A model generated the notes under the pieces. The model did no database searches, was not told the origin of the DNA, and worked only from the letters and a program-made list of their open reading frames with translations. Of a DNA stretch of 64,000 nucleotides, positions 8,723-17,799 are shown one piece after another. Each line of letters starts with the position of its first letter. Within the stretch, counting starts at the first letter, position 1. The stretch is from Pandoraea terrae (GTDB lineage: Bacteria; Pseudomonadota; Gammaproteobacteria; Burkholderiales; Burkholderiaceae): NCBI RefSeq assembly GCF_902459695.1, contig NZ_CABPRZ010000015.1:62001-126000 (forward strand). Reading direction: 5' to 3'. Made by a program: the position numbers and the translations under genes.

Positions 8723-10594
8723 ATGAATATTTTTGCCATTCAGAAGCGCTATCGTTCGCGTCGCGCGCGGGAGCAACTCATCGTCGACGGGGGCCGTGTC
8801 TGGGTTGCGCTCGACGCGAAGATCACGCGCTCCGCGCCTACTGTCGTTGAGCGTACGGCGCCGGCCCACCCAGTTGAGCCGGCGCCGCCGGCTCCCGCCG
8901 TCACTGTAACGCCCGCTGCTCCGGCTGGCCTTGCCGCTCCCGTTGTCCCGGCAGATTCACAGGAGCCGGCCATCCGCACGGCCGTCCCGAGACGGCCCGT
9001 AGCCACTGAACGGCCACCAAGGTCGGCTCCCCGCACGCCGTCAGCGCACGACTTTAGCAACAGCGTCCGGCAGCCCCGGCGAACGTTCAAGCACTTGGTC
9101 GGGATGGCCGACACCAAGCGGCGACTGCTACGCGCCGCGCACGACATTCTCGCGGGCGACGACGGGGTTGGCGAGCCGCGCAACGGCATCCTCCTCTTCG
9201 GCGAGCCGGGTAACGGCAAGACGCTCTTTGCAGAGGCCCTCGCCGGCGAGCTCGAGGTACCATTCCTGCCAATCGCCTTTGGCGACACGGCATCCAAGTG
9301 GATCAACGAGACCCCGGAGAAAATCAAGGCCGTCTTCAACACGGCACGCCGGATCGGCGCCTGCGTGCTCTTGATCGACGAGATCGACTCGTTCCTCAAA
9401 CCGCGCGATGGCAGCGCCCACACACACTCGATGGACCGGGACGTCGTCAACACGATGCTCACGGAGATCGTCAATCTGCGCGGATCAAAGGTGATCCTGG
9501 TAGCGGCGACCAACTTCATCGAACAGCTCGATACTGCAGGCATCCGTGAAGGTCGCTTTGACTTCAAGATTGAAGTTCCCCCGCCCGACCTGGAAGCCCG
9601 CGTGAACCTGATTGGTCACTCCATCTGCAGACAGTTGGGTCCTAAAACGGTCGCGCGTGCCACCGCCGAAGCGCTGGCTGGTCGCTGGGACGGATTCAGC
9701 GCGGCACGGCTGAGCGCGCTGGGGGGCCAGTTGCGTGAGATGCGTCGCGAGGGTGAGTTCAGCGGTCTGGTCACCTTCGACATCGCAATGCGCGCGATGC
9801 GTCTGCTTCAGGGGCGCCGCGGCCGGCTGCCGGAAAACGTCAAGGCGGTGGACGACATCCTCATGCCGGCCACTTCCCGCAACGTGCTGCGCGACTTGGC
9901 GTACCGGATGCGGGAGGTCCACCGCATCGAGAAGCTCGGCGGCAGCCTGCCGCGAGGCCTGCTCTTTTACGGACCGCCCGGGACCGGCAAGACGCAGGCC
10001 GCAATGGCGCTCGCGAAAGCGTCCGGCTATGCGTTCCTCAAGACTACTGGCGCCGACCTCATCGCGCGGCCGGATTCCTGGGAACGCCTCGTGCGGGAAG
10101 CTAGCGACATCCGGCCGGCGATCGTGTTCGTTGACGAGGCGGACGATATCCTCGCAGACCGGCGCTACTCGAATGTCGCGATGTTGACCAACAAGATCCT
10201 CGCCACGCTTGACGGCGCCAGCGGGCGCATTCGGGATGTCATTTTCATTGCGGCCACGAATCATCAAGACCGTATGGATCCTGCGGCCCTGCGCGGTGGA
10301 CGGTTTAGCGAAAAGGTCCGGTTTGACGTGCCGGAGCGTGCGGACCTGGAGCGCTACATCAGCACGGCATTATGGCAATTCGCCAAGGAACGCTATGGGC
10401 TGAAGCCTGGGACGATCCGCCAGTGCATGGCCGAGCTCTCCGGACGCACAATCGCGGACGCGGACGCCGTGATCGCTGAAGCCGTGAACCGTGCGGCCAC
10501 CCGGGCGATTCGCGAGAACGTCGCCGAGATCCGACCCGCCGATGTCGCAGCCGCCGCGAGGTCCGTACTTACTACGGAGACGGTCCACGATTGA
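8723..10594 (+). CDS. Double AAA+ ATPase (CDC48/FtsH-like modules)
   Basis: A 623-residue protein with two AAA+ modules behind a Pro/Ala-rich linker (about residues 40-105). Module 1 has Walker A GEPGNGKT (160-167) and Walker B VLLIDEID (215-222); module 2 has Walker A GPPGTGKT (417-424) and Walker B IVFVDEAD (467-474). Both carry arginine-finger-like motifs (IREGRF, LRGGRF). This is the layout of ring-forming unfoldases or remodelling ATPases; no protease or membrane domain is visible, so a separate partner would be needed. I place the start at ATG 8723 after AGGA; the open frame further upstream overlaps the preceding gene. The substrate is unknown. Confidence 0.85.
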   Translation: MNIFAIQKRYRSRRAREQLIVDGGRVWVALDAKITRSAPTVVERTAPAHPVEPAPPAPAVTVTPAAPAGLAAPVVPADSQEPAIRTAVPRRPVATERPPRSAPRTPSAHDFSNSVRQPRRTFKHLVGMADTKRRLLRAAHDILAGDDGVGEPRNGILLFGEPGNGKTLFAEALAGELEVPFLPIAFGDTASKWINETPEKIKAVFNTARRIGACVLLIDEIDSFLKPRDGSAHTHSMDRDVVNTMLTEIVNLRGSKVILVAATNFIEQLDTAGIREGRFDFKIEVPPPDLEARVNLIGHSICRQLGPKTVARATAEALAGRWDGFSAARLSALGGQLREMRREGEFSGLVTFDIAMRAMRLLQGRRGRLPENVKAVDDILMPATSRNVLRDLAYRMREVHRIEKLGGSLPRGLLFYGPPGTGKTQAAMALAKASGYAFLKTTGADLIARPDSWERLVREASDIRPAIVFVDEADDILADRRYSNVAMLTNKILATLDGASGRIRDVIFIAATNHQDRMDPAALRGGRFSEKVRFDVPERADLERYISTALWQFAKERYGLKPGTIRQCMAELSGRTIADADAVIAEAVNRAATRAIRENVAEIRPADVAAAARSVLTTETVHD

Positions 10595-10968
10595 GCTTCG
10601 CGCTGGATGAAGGCGCGGCGTGAAATGCGGCTGCTTCCGATCACGTCCCTGGCCACTCGAACACGCACGAACGCAGCAACAACCTTTTTGAGTGCACCGA
10701 TCACTTACACTTTCAACGCCAACGACAAATCATCGGCCATTGCTGACAGTCGGGTATGGACGTCGGTGAGGCGTCTCCAGGTTGTTTCCCGGACATTCGG
10801 GGCTCCGTAGCCCCGAATGTCCGGTGTCACTGCCGGCGGATGCGTACTGTCGACCCTGAGCGGCAGTTCCGTATCGCTGTACGAAAGACCGCTTTGCAGC
10901 GGGAACTGCCGGCCCTCACTATGCCGATCTGCGCGTTCAAGACGAGCCTCGGGCATGGATGACCTGAC
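10595..10968. other. Intergenic stretch with a dispersed-repeat copy
   Basis: No gene is seen. From about 10760 it contains GTGAGGCG...CAGGT and, further on, CGACCCTGAGCGGCAGTTC, words that recur with variations at 12836-12935 and 48825-48850. I treat it as one copy of a degenerate intergenic repeat family. A perfect 16-bp hairpin sits inside it. Confidence 0.5.
10789..10824. repeat. Perfect 16-bp hairpin inside dispersed repeat
   Basis: CCGGACATTCGGGGCT (10789-10804), a four-base CCGT loop, then AGCCCCGAATGTCCGG (10809-10824). No flanking T-run. It lies between the convergent ends of the AAA+ gene and the DUF2130 gene, where it could act as a structured end for either transcript. Confidence 0.7.
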
Positions 10969-12378
10969 TCATCCAACATCGGAAGGATCATGATTCTTGA
11001 GCTCGGCGAACTTGGCCGCCATCGTCGGGTTGCCCCGAGTCAGCTTCTTGATCGTCACGTCCTGCGCCTTGTCGTTCGCAAGACGAAGGTTCCGATCGGT
11101 GCCGAGCAGGGCCTCCTTCGTCTTCTGCAGGTGATCGATCGACTTGTCGATCTCATCGATCGCCGTTTGGAAGCGCCTAGAGGCGAGGTCGTAGTTCTTC
11201 GCGAATGCTGTCTTGAACGTCTCGAGGTCGGTTTCGAAGTTCGTGATGTCTATGTTCTGCGCCTTAACGAGTGCCAGCTCCGACTTGTACTTGAGCGAGT
11301 TCATCGCCGCATTCCGCAGAAGCGTGATGATTGGAAGAAAGAACTGCGGTCGGACGATGTACATCTTCGGGTAGCGGTGGAACACGTCGACGATCCCGGT
11401 GTTGTATAGCTCACTGTCCGGTTCGAGCAGGGAGACTAGCACCGCATACTCGCACCCCTTTTCGGTGCGATCCTTGTCGAGTTCCTTCAGGAAGTCCTCG
11501 TTCTTGTTCTTCGTCGCGGTGCGATCGCTCTCGTTCTTCATTTCAAACATGATCGAGACGATCTCAGTGCCGGCCTCATCCGAGTCGCGAAAGATGTAGT
11601 CGCCCTTGCTGCCAGTCCGCGTGTCGTTGTCCTTCTCGAAATATGCCCTCGGAAACGCCGTCGCTCGAATGCGGTTGAACTCGGTCTCGCAGTGCTGCTC
11701 GAGAGTTTCGCCAACCATTTTGGTCGATAGGCGAGCCTTCATGTCCCGGAGGCGATCGATCGCGTCATCGCGATCCTTGATCTGCGTCTCGTACTTGTCT
11801 TTGAGCGACTTCTCTGCGAGCTGCTTCTCAAGCTCCGCTCGCTCAAGGCCGCTCCTCAGTTCGTCGCGCTCCTTCTCGACCGCACTGACTGCCTGGGTGA
11901 TCGCAAGCTTCTGCGCGACCTCGATGGCGTCGAGCTTGGCCTTCAGGCCCTGGATCTCCGCGTCCTTCGTGGCGGTGGCCCCCTGCAGTTCGTTCACGAG
12001 CCTCGCCTCGGATAGCTCGGAAGCGGATTGCTTGTCATGCTTCGCCCGCTCAAGTTCGTTCGCGAGCGCGTCACGCTCTTTTTCCACGGCGCTTAGGGCC
12101 TCGGTCACGGCGAGCTTCCGCGCGACCTCACCGGCCTCGAGCCTGGACTTCAGTTCCTGAATCTCGGCGTCCTTAGCTGCGGCAGTCTTCTGCAATTCGC
12201 TGGCGACCTTAGTTTGGGCGAGTTCGACGGCGTTCCGCTTGTCCTGCTCAGCCAGCTCAAGCCGCTCGTGCAACTGCTTCTCGAACTCGCTATCGCGAAC
12301 CTGCTTCAGGATGTCCGCGTACCCGGCCTCGTCGATCTTAAATGCCTTCCCGCAGTGCGGGCAGATGATTTCATGCAC
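10969..12378 (-). CDS. DUF2130 protein: zinc knuckle, long coiled coil, nuclease-like domain
   Basis: A 469-residue protein. CPHCGKAF at residues 6-13 is one half of a zinc-binding knuckle. Residues ~25-215 are a heptad-rich coiled coil containing an internal duplication: residues 61-120 and 130-190 repeat the pattern KDAEIQ..K..L, AVEKERD, LER (offset 69). The C-terminal DUF2130 domain has a restriction-endonuclease-like layout, Asp260 (KGDYIF) followed by Glu279-x-Lys281 (FEMKNE). RmuC-like DNA-maintenance proteins share the coiled-coil-plus-nuclease plan. The catalytic role is inference from the motif. The start ATG lies 3 bases after the stop of an upstream gene fragment on the same strand. 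Confidence 0.82.
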   Translation of the reverse strand: MHEIICPHCGKAFKIDEAGYADILKQVRDSEFEKQLHERLELAEQDKRNAVELAQTKVASELQKTAAAKDAEIQELKSRLEAGEVARKLAVTEALSAVEKERDALANELERAKHDKQSASELSEARLVNELQGATATKDAEIQGLKAKLDAIEVAQKLAITQAVSAVEKERDELRSGLERAELEKQLAEKSLKDKYETQIKDRDDAIDRLRDMKARLSTKMVGETLEQHCETEFNRIRATAFPRAYFEKDNDTRTGSKGDYIFRDSDEAGTEIVSIMFEMKNESDRTATKNKNEDFLKELDKDRTEKGCEYAVLVSLLEPDSELYNTGIVDVFHRYPKMYIVRPQFFLPIITLLRNAAMNSLKYKSELALVKAQNIDITNFETDLETFKTAFAKNYDLASRRFQTAIDEIDKSIDHLQKTKEALLGTDRNLRLANDKAQDVTIKKLTRGNPTMAAKFAELKNHDPSDVG

Positions 12379-12380
12379 GA

Positions 12381-12530
12381 CTACTTACCCTCCGCCTTGG
12401 CCAAGATTTGCATGAGCATCTCTGGCACCGCTCCCTCGGCCTTCAGTGTTTCCGTTCGGTACGCGAGTTGATTCTTCGCGAGACTGATACCTGCAGCAGC
12501 CTCGACGTTGTTGCAGGCCGCGAACGTCGG
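12381..12530 (-). pseudogene. C-terminal fragment of an unknown gene
   Basis: The last ~48 codons of this frame (AGISLAKNQLAYRTETLKA, then [15 protein letters not shown] and stop) look like a real helical protein end and stop only 3 bases before the DUF2130 start, as in an operon. Upstream the frame runs into a dispersed repeat (12628-12724) without any plausible protein, so the 5' part seems lost. Product unknown. Confidence 0.35.
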
Positions 12531-12627
12531 CGCGTGATAGCAGCGGTCATTCGGCGACCGTATTCGACCGGCAGGAGCCGCTATTAAACCAGACTTTCGG
12601 GGCCGCGGGCTGGATGTCTCGTCTTGA

Positions 12628-12724
12628 CCGACAGCACCGATTCGATGAACGTTCGACAGAACGGACATTGGAATCCTCAACGTCAGCTTTCCGGTAGATT
12701 GTGTGAACGCGATCTTCCGGCCAA
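12628..12724 (+). repeat. Direct repeat copy A (~97 bp) beside the ABC-3C operon
   Basis: Roughly 85% identical by eye to 16001-16097, in the same orientation; shared words include GAACGTTCGACAGAACGGAC, CAACGTCAG, TTTCCGG and TTGTGTGAAC. The two copies are 3.37 kb apart and enclose the three-gene operon at 13092-15710. The rest of the 12531-13091 gap contains a further degenerate repeat (12836-12935) and no gene. Confidence 0.8.
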
Positions 12725-13091
12725 CCGCTGCCGGACGCATTTCTCACAGAGCCGTCATTCGAGCGACTGGTCCGCTCCGTAACCTGCCGAATGCCCAACG
12801 GGGCAATTCGGCCGAAGCGGCCGTTGAGGTGACGACGTCGGTGAGGCGGCTACAGGTCGCTTTCCTGCCGTTCGCACGCCGATGGCCGCGAATGTCGGGT
12901 CTCACTGTCCGCGAATGCGTGCTCCCGACCCATAAGGGGCATACAACGCTCTCGATAAGGGACATTCGGATGGCGATCAATAAGTCGGCCTAAGGGGCCA
13001 AACTCATGGTTGCTCGACTTCAATCTTCGTAGTGCGGAAATCAGTCTAGAGCGTTTCGAGTGCGGCGTGAGGTGATTTTTGAATTCAGAAT

Positions 13092-14714
13092 TCAGTTCGC
13101 CTCTTGACGACGCCAGACCTTGTTATAGAGAACGTTAGTGTAGTCCAATTTCAGAACACTCAACGCGCTGAGTCGGGCGGCGGCAGCAGTACCGTATTTA
13201 TCAATTTCATCGAGCGAGATAAAGGACTGTTTCGCAAAGCGTTCATATTCCGAAATGAATTTCGCGACCGTAGTATTCTCGACATTTTTGAATAATGGGG
13301 AGTCGTGAATCAGAATGGGCAGATCGGAAAGTTCAAAAATTGCCAAATCAAAGACGACCAAGTTCGAGTACGCTTTCCCCGTTCCCGTATCATCGGTAAC
13401 TTGGTAAGAATAGTTGGTCTCGTGCAGCGTCAGGTGCGGAGCCTTCGACTCCTCACCGTAAATTCTCTTGACAATCTTCGCAATTTCCTCGTTTATCAGC
13501 GCCTGGATGTCATTCAATACCGATGTCTTGATATTCGACAACTCAACCATCAAATCAGAAAGTTCTCGATCAAGATCCCCACGTTTCGTATAGTACTCGT
13601 TTTCTCGTCTTAGCTTGTTCCACTTCTGGGATAGTGACGAGACTCGCTCAATTAATGCGACGGGGTTGTCGTAGTTTTTCAGACGTTCTGAAATCCGCGT
13701 ATCGATCTCAGAAATCGCAGTATCGATAGTTTCCAGTTGAGCGAACAAGCTTCTCTGGTTTTCCTGAAGTTCCTTCTTGAGGACAGAGGCTAGAGAACTG
13801 TGGAACAGCTCGATTCCCGCTATGCGTTCGGCATTAACGGACGGAAAAAAATCACGAAGAGATTCGAATTGCGCACTTTTTATGAACTTGTTCTCTTTCA
13901 GATTACGCTGAGTCCGCTGCAAATTTGCTTGCAGAGGCAACTTTTTCGCGAGGAGTTCATCTTTCTGGCTTTTTAAGTCCAGCAAGTCCCTATCGACAAC
14001 CTCGCGGATATTAAGAGAAAATTTCGCGATATCATTTTTTATGACGTCGACCTCTTTTTGAATCACGCTGAGATCGACAACGTTCTTCGAGTACTGCGTT
14101 TTTGAGATTCGCTCTACGATGGAATATTTGAAGGCCGTGTTGAGTGCCTTTTTTTCAGAGTCTTTGCCGGTTACCGCAGCGCTAGCGGAATCGATTTCAT
14201 TATATCGATCAAATATCTTTATTATGGTTGAAATGCAGTCGCTAGCCGCTTGATTAGCCACTGCGTGTAACGGGTGACGTACATTTGTGACGTTCGACTT
14301 GGGCCAAATTCGAGAAAAAAGCCCAACCATCGCTCGAAAGGAGATGTCGTGTCCTTTGGTTAAATATTTCTCTTTTAGCCAGCTCGTGTAAGAACGCAGG
14401 TTGAGCTCTTGCACTGGTTGATAATCATCGGCGCATTTAAAAACGATGGTTGGATTCTGGGTGTCTCGGCGAAACCGCGTGACGGCTCCGTCGAATAAAA
14501 AACTGAATTCATAAAAATGATGCCCCAAAGCTGTGATGGCATCGGAATTCGTTTCTAGAAATGTATCGCCTCCAAAAACAAAATCGATTATCATTAATGC
14601 AGTCGATTTTCCAATCGAATTCGTCGCATTTTTATCGCCGAGAACCACGTTCAGGCCGGCGTGGAACGAAATATTTCCTGCTCGAAGTTGTGGTGATCGA
14701 ATTTCAATTAACAT
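13092..14714 (-). CDS. DUF2326 ABC/SMC-like ATPase of an ABC-three-component system
   Basis: A 540-residue ATPase. The N-terminus MLIEIRSPQL leads into a P-loop spread over residues 26-38 (GDKNATNSIGKST), typical of DUF2326. The middle is coiled coil (about 190-390) and the C-terminal lobe has LPILIHDSPLF as the Walker B region. DUF2326 ATPases are the energy-using part of ABC-3C conflict systems in comparative-genomics surveys. I choose ATG 14714 rather than TTG 14741, because the protein family starts there; this overlaps the upstream small gene by 11 bases. Base composition is clearly more AT-rich than the neighbours, suggesting transfer. Confidence 0.85.
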   Translation of the reverse strand: MLIEIRSPQLRAGNISFHAGLNVVLGDKNATNSIGKSTALMIIDFVFGGDTFLETNSDAITALGHHFYEFSFLFDGAVTRFRRDTQNPTIVFKCADDYQPVQELNLRSYTSWLKEKYLTKGHDISFRAMVGLFSRIWPKSNVTNVRHPLHAVANQAASDCISTIIKIFDRYNEIDSASAAVTGKDSEKKALNTAFKYSIVERISKTQYSKNVVDLSVIQKEVDVIKNDIAKFSLNIREVVDRDLLDLKSQKDELLAKKLPLQANLQRTQRNLKENKFIKSAQFESLRDFFPSVNAERIAGIELFHSSLASVLKKELQENQRSLFAQLETIDTAISEIDTRISERLKNYDNPVALIERVSSLSQKWNKLRRENEYYTKRGDLDRELSDLMVELSNIKTSVLNDIQALINEEIAKIVKRIYGEESKAPHLTLHETNYSYQVTDDTGTGKAYSNLVVFDLAIFELSDLPILIHDSPLFKNVENTTVAKFISEYERFAKQSFISLDEIDKYGTAAAARLSALSVLKLDYTNVLYNKVWRRQEAN

Positions 14715-14925
14715 ATTCGACAGATTCCGATTCAAAATCAATGTTAATTTTGTCGAGAATATAAAGTACGTCCAGAGCGTACAGAAATTCGTCGATGGCG
14801 GAAAAATGATCCGCCGTCAATGCATACAGATCCCGAATGCTTATCGTTTTTGCATCGACGCGCATGACTGGGAGTCGAGAAAGTATCGACTGCTCAAAAG
14901 AAATGAATTTGCTGGGAGTGATCAT
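14704..14925 (-). CDS. ABC-three-component middle component (MC6-like)
   Basis: A 73-residue protein beginning MITPSKFISFEQSILSRL and ending in an acidic tail. The size, the place between effector and ATPase, and the closing pattern FLYALDVLYILDKI match the small winged-helix-like middle components of ABC-3C systems; I assign MC6 by resemblance only. It presumably couples the ATPase to the effector. Its ATG overlaps the effector stop by the four bases ATGA, and its own end overlaps the ATPase start, so the three genes are translationally coupled. Confidence 0.72.
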   Translation of the reverse strand: MITPSKFISFEQSILSRLPVMRVDAKTISIRDLYALTADHFSAIDEFLYALDVLYILDKINIDFESESVEYVN

Positions 14926-15710
14926 TCGAAGAGCTCGCAGTTCTGGACGTAGAACGCAGCAATTACTTCCGCGGCAGTTTCCGATGCGCTTGAGTATTTC
15001 GAGTTAATCCATTTTACCGTGTTCTCGAATATCTCCTGCTGATTTGTGGTGAGCATTTTTTGTTTCAAATAAAATGTTTTCACCTGATGCGAAATCAAGA
15101 CCGCCTTCCCCGGCTCCGACCGCTCAAGATCCGCGAATCGCTCTCGAATAAATAGATAAAACCAAGTGACATTGTTTTTTATTTTGCGTTTTGCAAACGG
15201 CGTAATTGTGCCGTCTAGTTTTTCGTCAACACGCTTTGCTTCATTCAGCGAAGACTCTTCGAATTGAGCATCTTCTTTACACAACGATTCGATAATTTCA
15301 GATATCTCTGTCTCAAGATGATATTGTGAAAAAACGTTTTGCTGCGCCCGCTGCTTGATAATATCTTCTTTCTTCTTGACTAGATCTCGATAGCCCGCGA
15401 TAGTTTTTGGATTATCGTAGATGTTGTGACAAGGAAAGCAAAGCGGTATGAGATTGTCCTCGTGATTCGCATCGCTTGAAAGCCTCTTTTCAGCCTTAAG
15501 TAACTCGATCTCGTCGGCTGTTGGATTGAGAGGATAAATGTGTGCGATCTCATAATTGCGCCATCGCTTCCCGCCTTTTGAAATGAATAATGCGCTGCTG
15601 CAATTCGGGCAGACTTGATTCACCTCGGTGCAGAGGGATACTTCAAATGCATTCCCAATGTGTGGCCGCGGATTGGAAGTTTTTTTTGCGCTTTTCTTCG
15701 AGGTCGTCAT
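14922..15710 (-). CDS. ABC-3C effector with N-terminal HNH endonuclease
   Basis: A 262-residue protein. Residues ~30-100 form an HNH nuclease with zinc knuckles: C34-x2-C37, His57 in EIAHIYP, the NHEDNLIPLC segment (82-91) and C91-x2-C94-His95. The rest (about 110-262) is helical and fits the C-terminal adaptor domain that recruits ABC-3C effectors to the ATPase. The likely role is DNA cleavage when the ATPase senses invading nucleic acid, killing the phage or the cell. The N-terminus is Lys/Ser-rich. It is the first gene of the operon; a promoter would lie in 15711-15830. Function is inferred from domain and context. Confidence 0.8.
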   Translation of the reverse strand: MTTSKKSAKKTSNPRPHIGNAFEVSLCTEVNQVCPNCSSALFISKGGKRWRNYEIAHIYPLNPTADEIELLKAEKRLSSDANHEDNLIPLCFPCHNIYDNPKTIAGYRDLVKKKEDIIKQRAQQNVFSQYHLETEISEIIESLCKEDAQFEESSLNEAKRVDEKLDGTITPFAKRKIKNNVTWFYLFIRERFADLERSEPGKAVLISHQVKTFYLKQKMLTTNQQEIFENTVKWINSKYSSASETAAEVIAAFYVQNCELFE

Positions 15711-16360
15711 TGCAGCCTTTGACAGCTATGGTCGTCGCTGATTATCGATGCAAGTACGCTGCGATATGCGTTCTGGATCTCGTTCTTGTAGGCATGGTGA
15801 GACGGGTAGCCTAGTACCAGAATATACCAGTGATGCATGGCCTGGGTGGTTACGAATGCACAACGCGGGCGCAATGGAGAAGTGCTCTTGCAGCATCAAA
15901 AGTAGATGATCTGAGGCATCTCTCCTCCGGGCCGCTTTTTTCAGATCGCGAAGGCAAATTGTCGACGATTTGGCTTCTGGTGTCGACCGGCAGATGTTGG
16001 CCGATAGCACCAGTTCAATGAACGTTCGACAGAACGGACGTTGGGACCATCAACGTCAGTTTTCCGGCAGTTTGTGTGAACACGAACTTCCGGCCATAAG
16101 GAGACATTTACGCTCGCAGAGTCTGGAGTCGCCGGGATCGGACGAGCATGGTGCCCCTCACTGCGCGAGAGGATTCCATCGTGGCGCAGTCACTCCGAAC
16201 TCGCTAACTACAGGGCGCCATCGTAGTGCTCTTGCGTGAAATGGTTTTTGCCCACGGGTCACCCGGGCGGATAATCGGCGCCAGACGAAACGCGTGCACT
16301 TCTTCCTTTTGGGTCATACAATGGCTTCTGGATCGATGAGGCCGGCAATGAGGTCTTTTG
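15711..16360. other. Intergenic region upstream of the ABC-3C operon
   Basis: No convincing gene. It must contain the promoter of the HNH effector, directed leftward, and the second copy of the ~97-bp direct repeat. Short open frames here lack ribosome-binding sites. Confidence 0.5.
16001..16097 (+). repeat. Direct repeat copy B (~97 bp) beside the ABC-3C operon
   Basis: Second copy of the repeat at 12628-12724, same orientation. It starts with CCGATAGCACCAGTTC and ends near AACTTCCGGCCATA. Copies A and B bracket the operon and could have served as recombination substrates for gain or loss of the segment. Confidence 0.8.
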
Positions 16361-16624
16361 ATGAAAAGGATCTACACCTACAAAGGCTTTGAGGTCACCG
16401 TCGAACTTGAACCAGTGTGGGAGGCTGCTGGGCGTATCACTGTGTCGCCCCCTCGGGGCTTTGTAGCTGTCGTGGATATTAGAGCCGCGGGCGCCACTCG
16501 CCCCATGGTTGCGCCGATACGCCTCATGGCGGACAGCCATCGTCCTTTCGCGACAGATGCCGAAGCGCTCATGTCAGGGTATAGTGCTGGACAGCGGGTA
16601 GTAGACGACTTGCTCGTCCCCTGA
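16361..16624 (+). CDS. Small conserved-looking protein of unknown function
   Basis: An 87-residue protein starting MKRIYTYKGFEVTVELEPV. It is beta-rich, with alternating hydrophobic residues, and contains PPRGFVAVVDIR and a C-terminal DAEALMSGYSAGQRVVDDLL. Small proteins of this shape are common in Burkholderia relatives and of unknown role; I cannot name the family with certainty. ATG 16361 is preferred over TTG 16358, with GAGG about 7 bases upstream. It is followed on the same strand by the phasin gene 72 bases later, so it could share its promoter. Confidence 0.6.
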   Translation: MKRIYTYKGFEVTVELEPVWEAAGRITVSPPRGFVAVVDIRAAGATRPMVAPIRLMADSHRPFATDAEALMSGYSAGQRVVDDLLVP

Positions 16625-16696
16625 AGATACGCAGTGACAGCAATAACGAGGGAAATTCAATCGCTATAGTGATATATAAATTAGGGAGACGAAACG

Positions 16697-17197
16697 ATGC
16701 CATTTGACGTCAATGCCCTGCGCGACGTTCAGCAAGCCAATTTGAATCTCGGCGTCAGCCTCAGCAATCTGTGGTTGGAGAATATGAATCGCACACGCGC
16801 GCTCGCCTTGAAAGAGGCGCACCAGGGTGCGGCATCGATACAACAGACCTTCGCAGCGCTTGCCGGCGCGAAAGACTTGGCATCCCTTGCGCCGCTCCAG
16901 ATAGAACTGGCGCAAAAACAGATGGCGCAATCAGGCAACTTCTGGCAAAACTTTCTCACCGAGACACAGAGCAACCAGCAGGCGATCCTGGACGACTTCA
17001 GGAAGGCCATGCAAGGTTGGCAGGCGAGCTTCTCCAAGGCGCTGGAGCCGGTGGCCGACGGTACGCCCACAGGATTAGCTTATCAGCCCCTGAGCGCCGC
17101 CACGCAGCACATGTTCGACCTCGCCAAGGCAACACTCAACTTGCTGCAGCCCCAAGAGACCAAGACGCCTCCGGCCGCTAAATCGCGCGGCGCCTGA
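16697..17197 (+). CDS. phaP: Phasin family protein (PHA granule coat)
   Basis: Phasins are amphipathic helical proteins that coat polyhydroxyalkanoate granules and limit their size. This 166-residue protein is almost fully alpha-helical, with no Cys, repeated Gln/Ala-rich helices (LAPLQIELAQKQMAQSGNFW) and an Ala/Lys-rich tail. GGGAGA lies ~9 bases before ATG 16697. The nearby acetoacetyl-CoA reductase gene supports a role in PHA storage. It matches the general phasin_2 type family, which is often present in several copies, so the symbol is a family-level label. Confidence 0.85.
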   Translation: MPFDVNALRDVQQANLNLGVSLSNLWLENMNRTRALALKEAHQGAASIQQTFAALAGAKDLASLAPLQIELAQKQMAQSGNFWQNFLTETQSNQQAILDDFRKAMQGWQASFSKALEPVADGTPTGLAYQPLSAATQHMFDLAKATLNLLQPQETKTPPAAKSRGA

Positions 17198-17349
17198 ACT
17201 ACGGTGCAGCGGGTTCCCGCTGCGTCACCAACGGCACGATTGCACGCTACCCCGGGCGGCCCATCGCCCGGTGGGGCCCCATGCCTTCTCAAACAGATCC
17301 AACATCTTGAACTCATTGGGGGGCGAGCATTGCTCCCGCGGAGGTCATC

Positions 17350-17736
17350 ATGACTTCAGTATCTGTCAGCTACAAAGGTTGCGTGATTCTGGCTCAAGCC
17401 GAGCTGGTGGGTCGCGGAGGGACCAAGGTTCCCGCCGGCGACCGGCAGTATGTGCCACTGGCGATGGTGGCCCGGGCTGTTGGGTCCGACCATTCACTGC
17501 GCGCATTGGAACTCTTTCGCACCAAGGGGCGAGTCCCCATACCGAACCCCTATGCAGCCATGATGGCCGCGATTCAATACGCCACAGATCTGGTCGACGC
17601 CATGGTGGCTGGGCTGGCGGTTGACGGCCCAGCGGCGGTGGGCGAATTTGACCGGGGCGGGGTGCACTGGCGCTGGGACCTGCTCAACGTAGCGCATGAC
17701 GCCGCCTTGACGCAGTCGTCGAATGAAATGCGCTGA
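17350..17736 (+). CDS. Unknown protein between phasin and phaB
   Basis: A 128-residue protein with GGAGG at 17338-17342 just before ATG 17350, hence very likely real. It starts MTSVSVSYKGCVILAQAEL and contains the segment PNPYAAMMAAIQYATDLVDA and an acidic GEFDRGGVHWRWD. I do not recognise a family. It sits in the PHA cluster, 63 bases before the acetoacetyl-CoA reductase start and on the same strand, suggesting co-expression with PHA metabolism. Confidence 0.6.
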   Translation: MTSVSVSYKGCVILAQAELVGRGGTKVPAGDRQYVPLAMVARAVGSDHSLRALELFRTKGRVPIPNPYAAMMAAIQYATDLVDAMVAGLAVDGPAAVGEFDRGGVHWRWDLLNVAHDAALTQSSNEMR

Positions 17737-17799
17737 AACAGATCAGCGGGCATGCATGGAAGACCTGAACAACAAGTATTCCACCGAGAGGAGAGTGTC

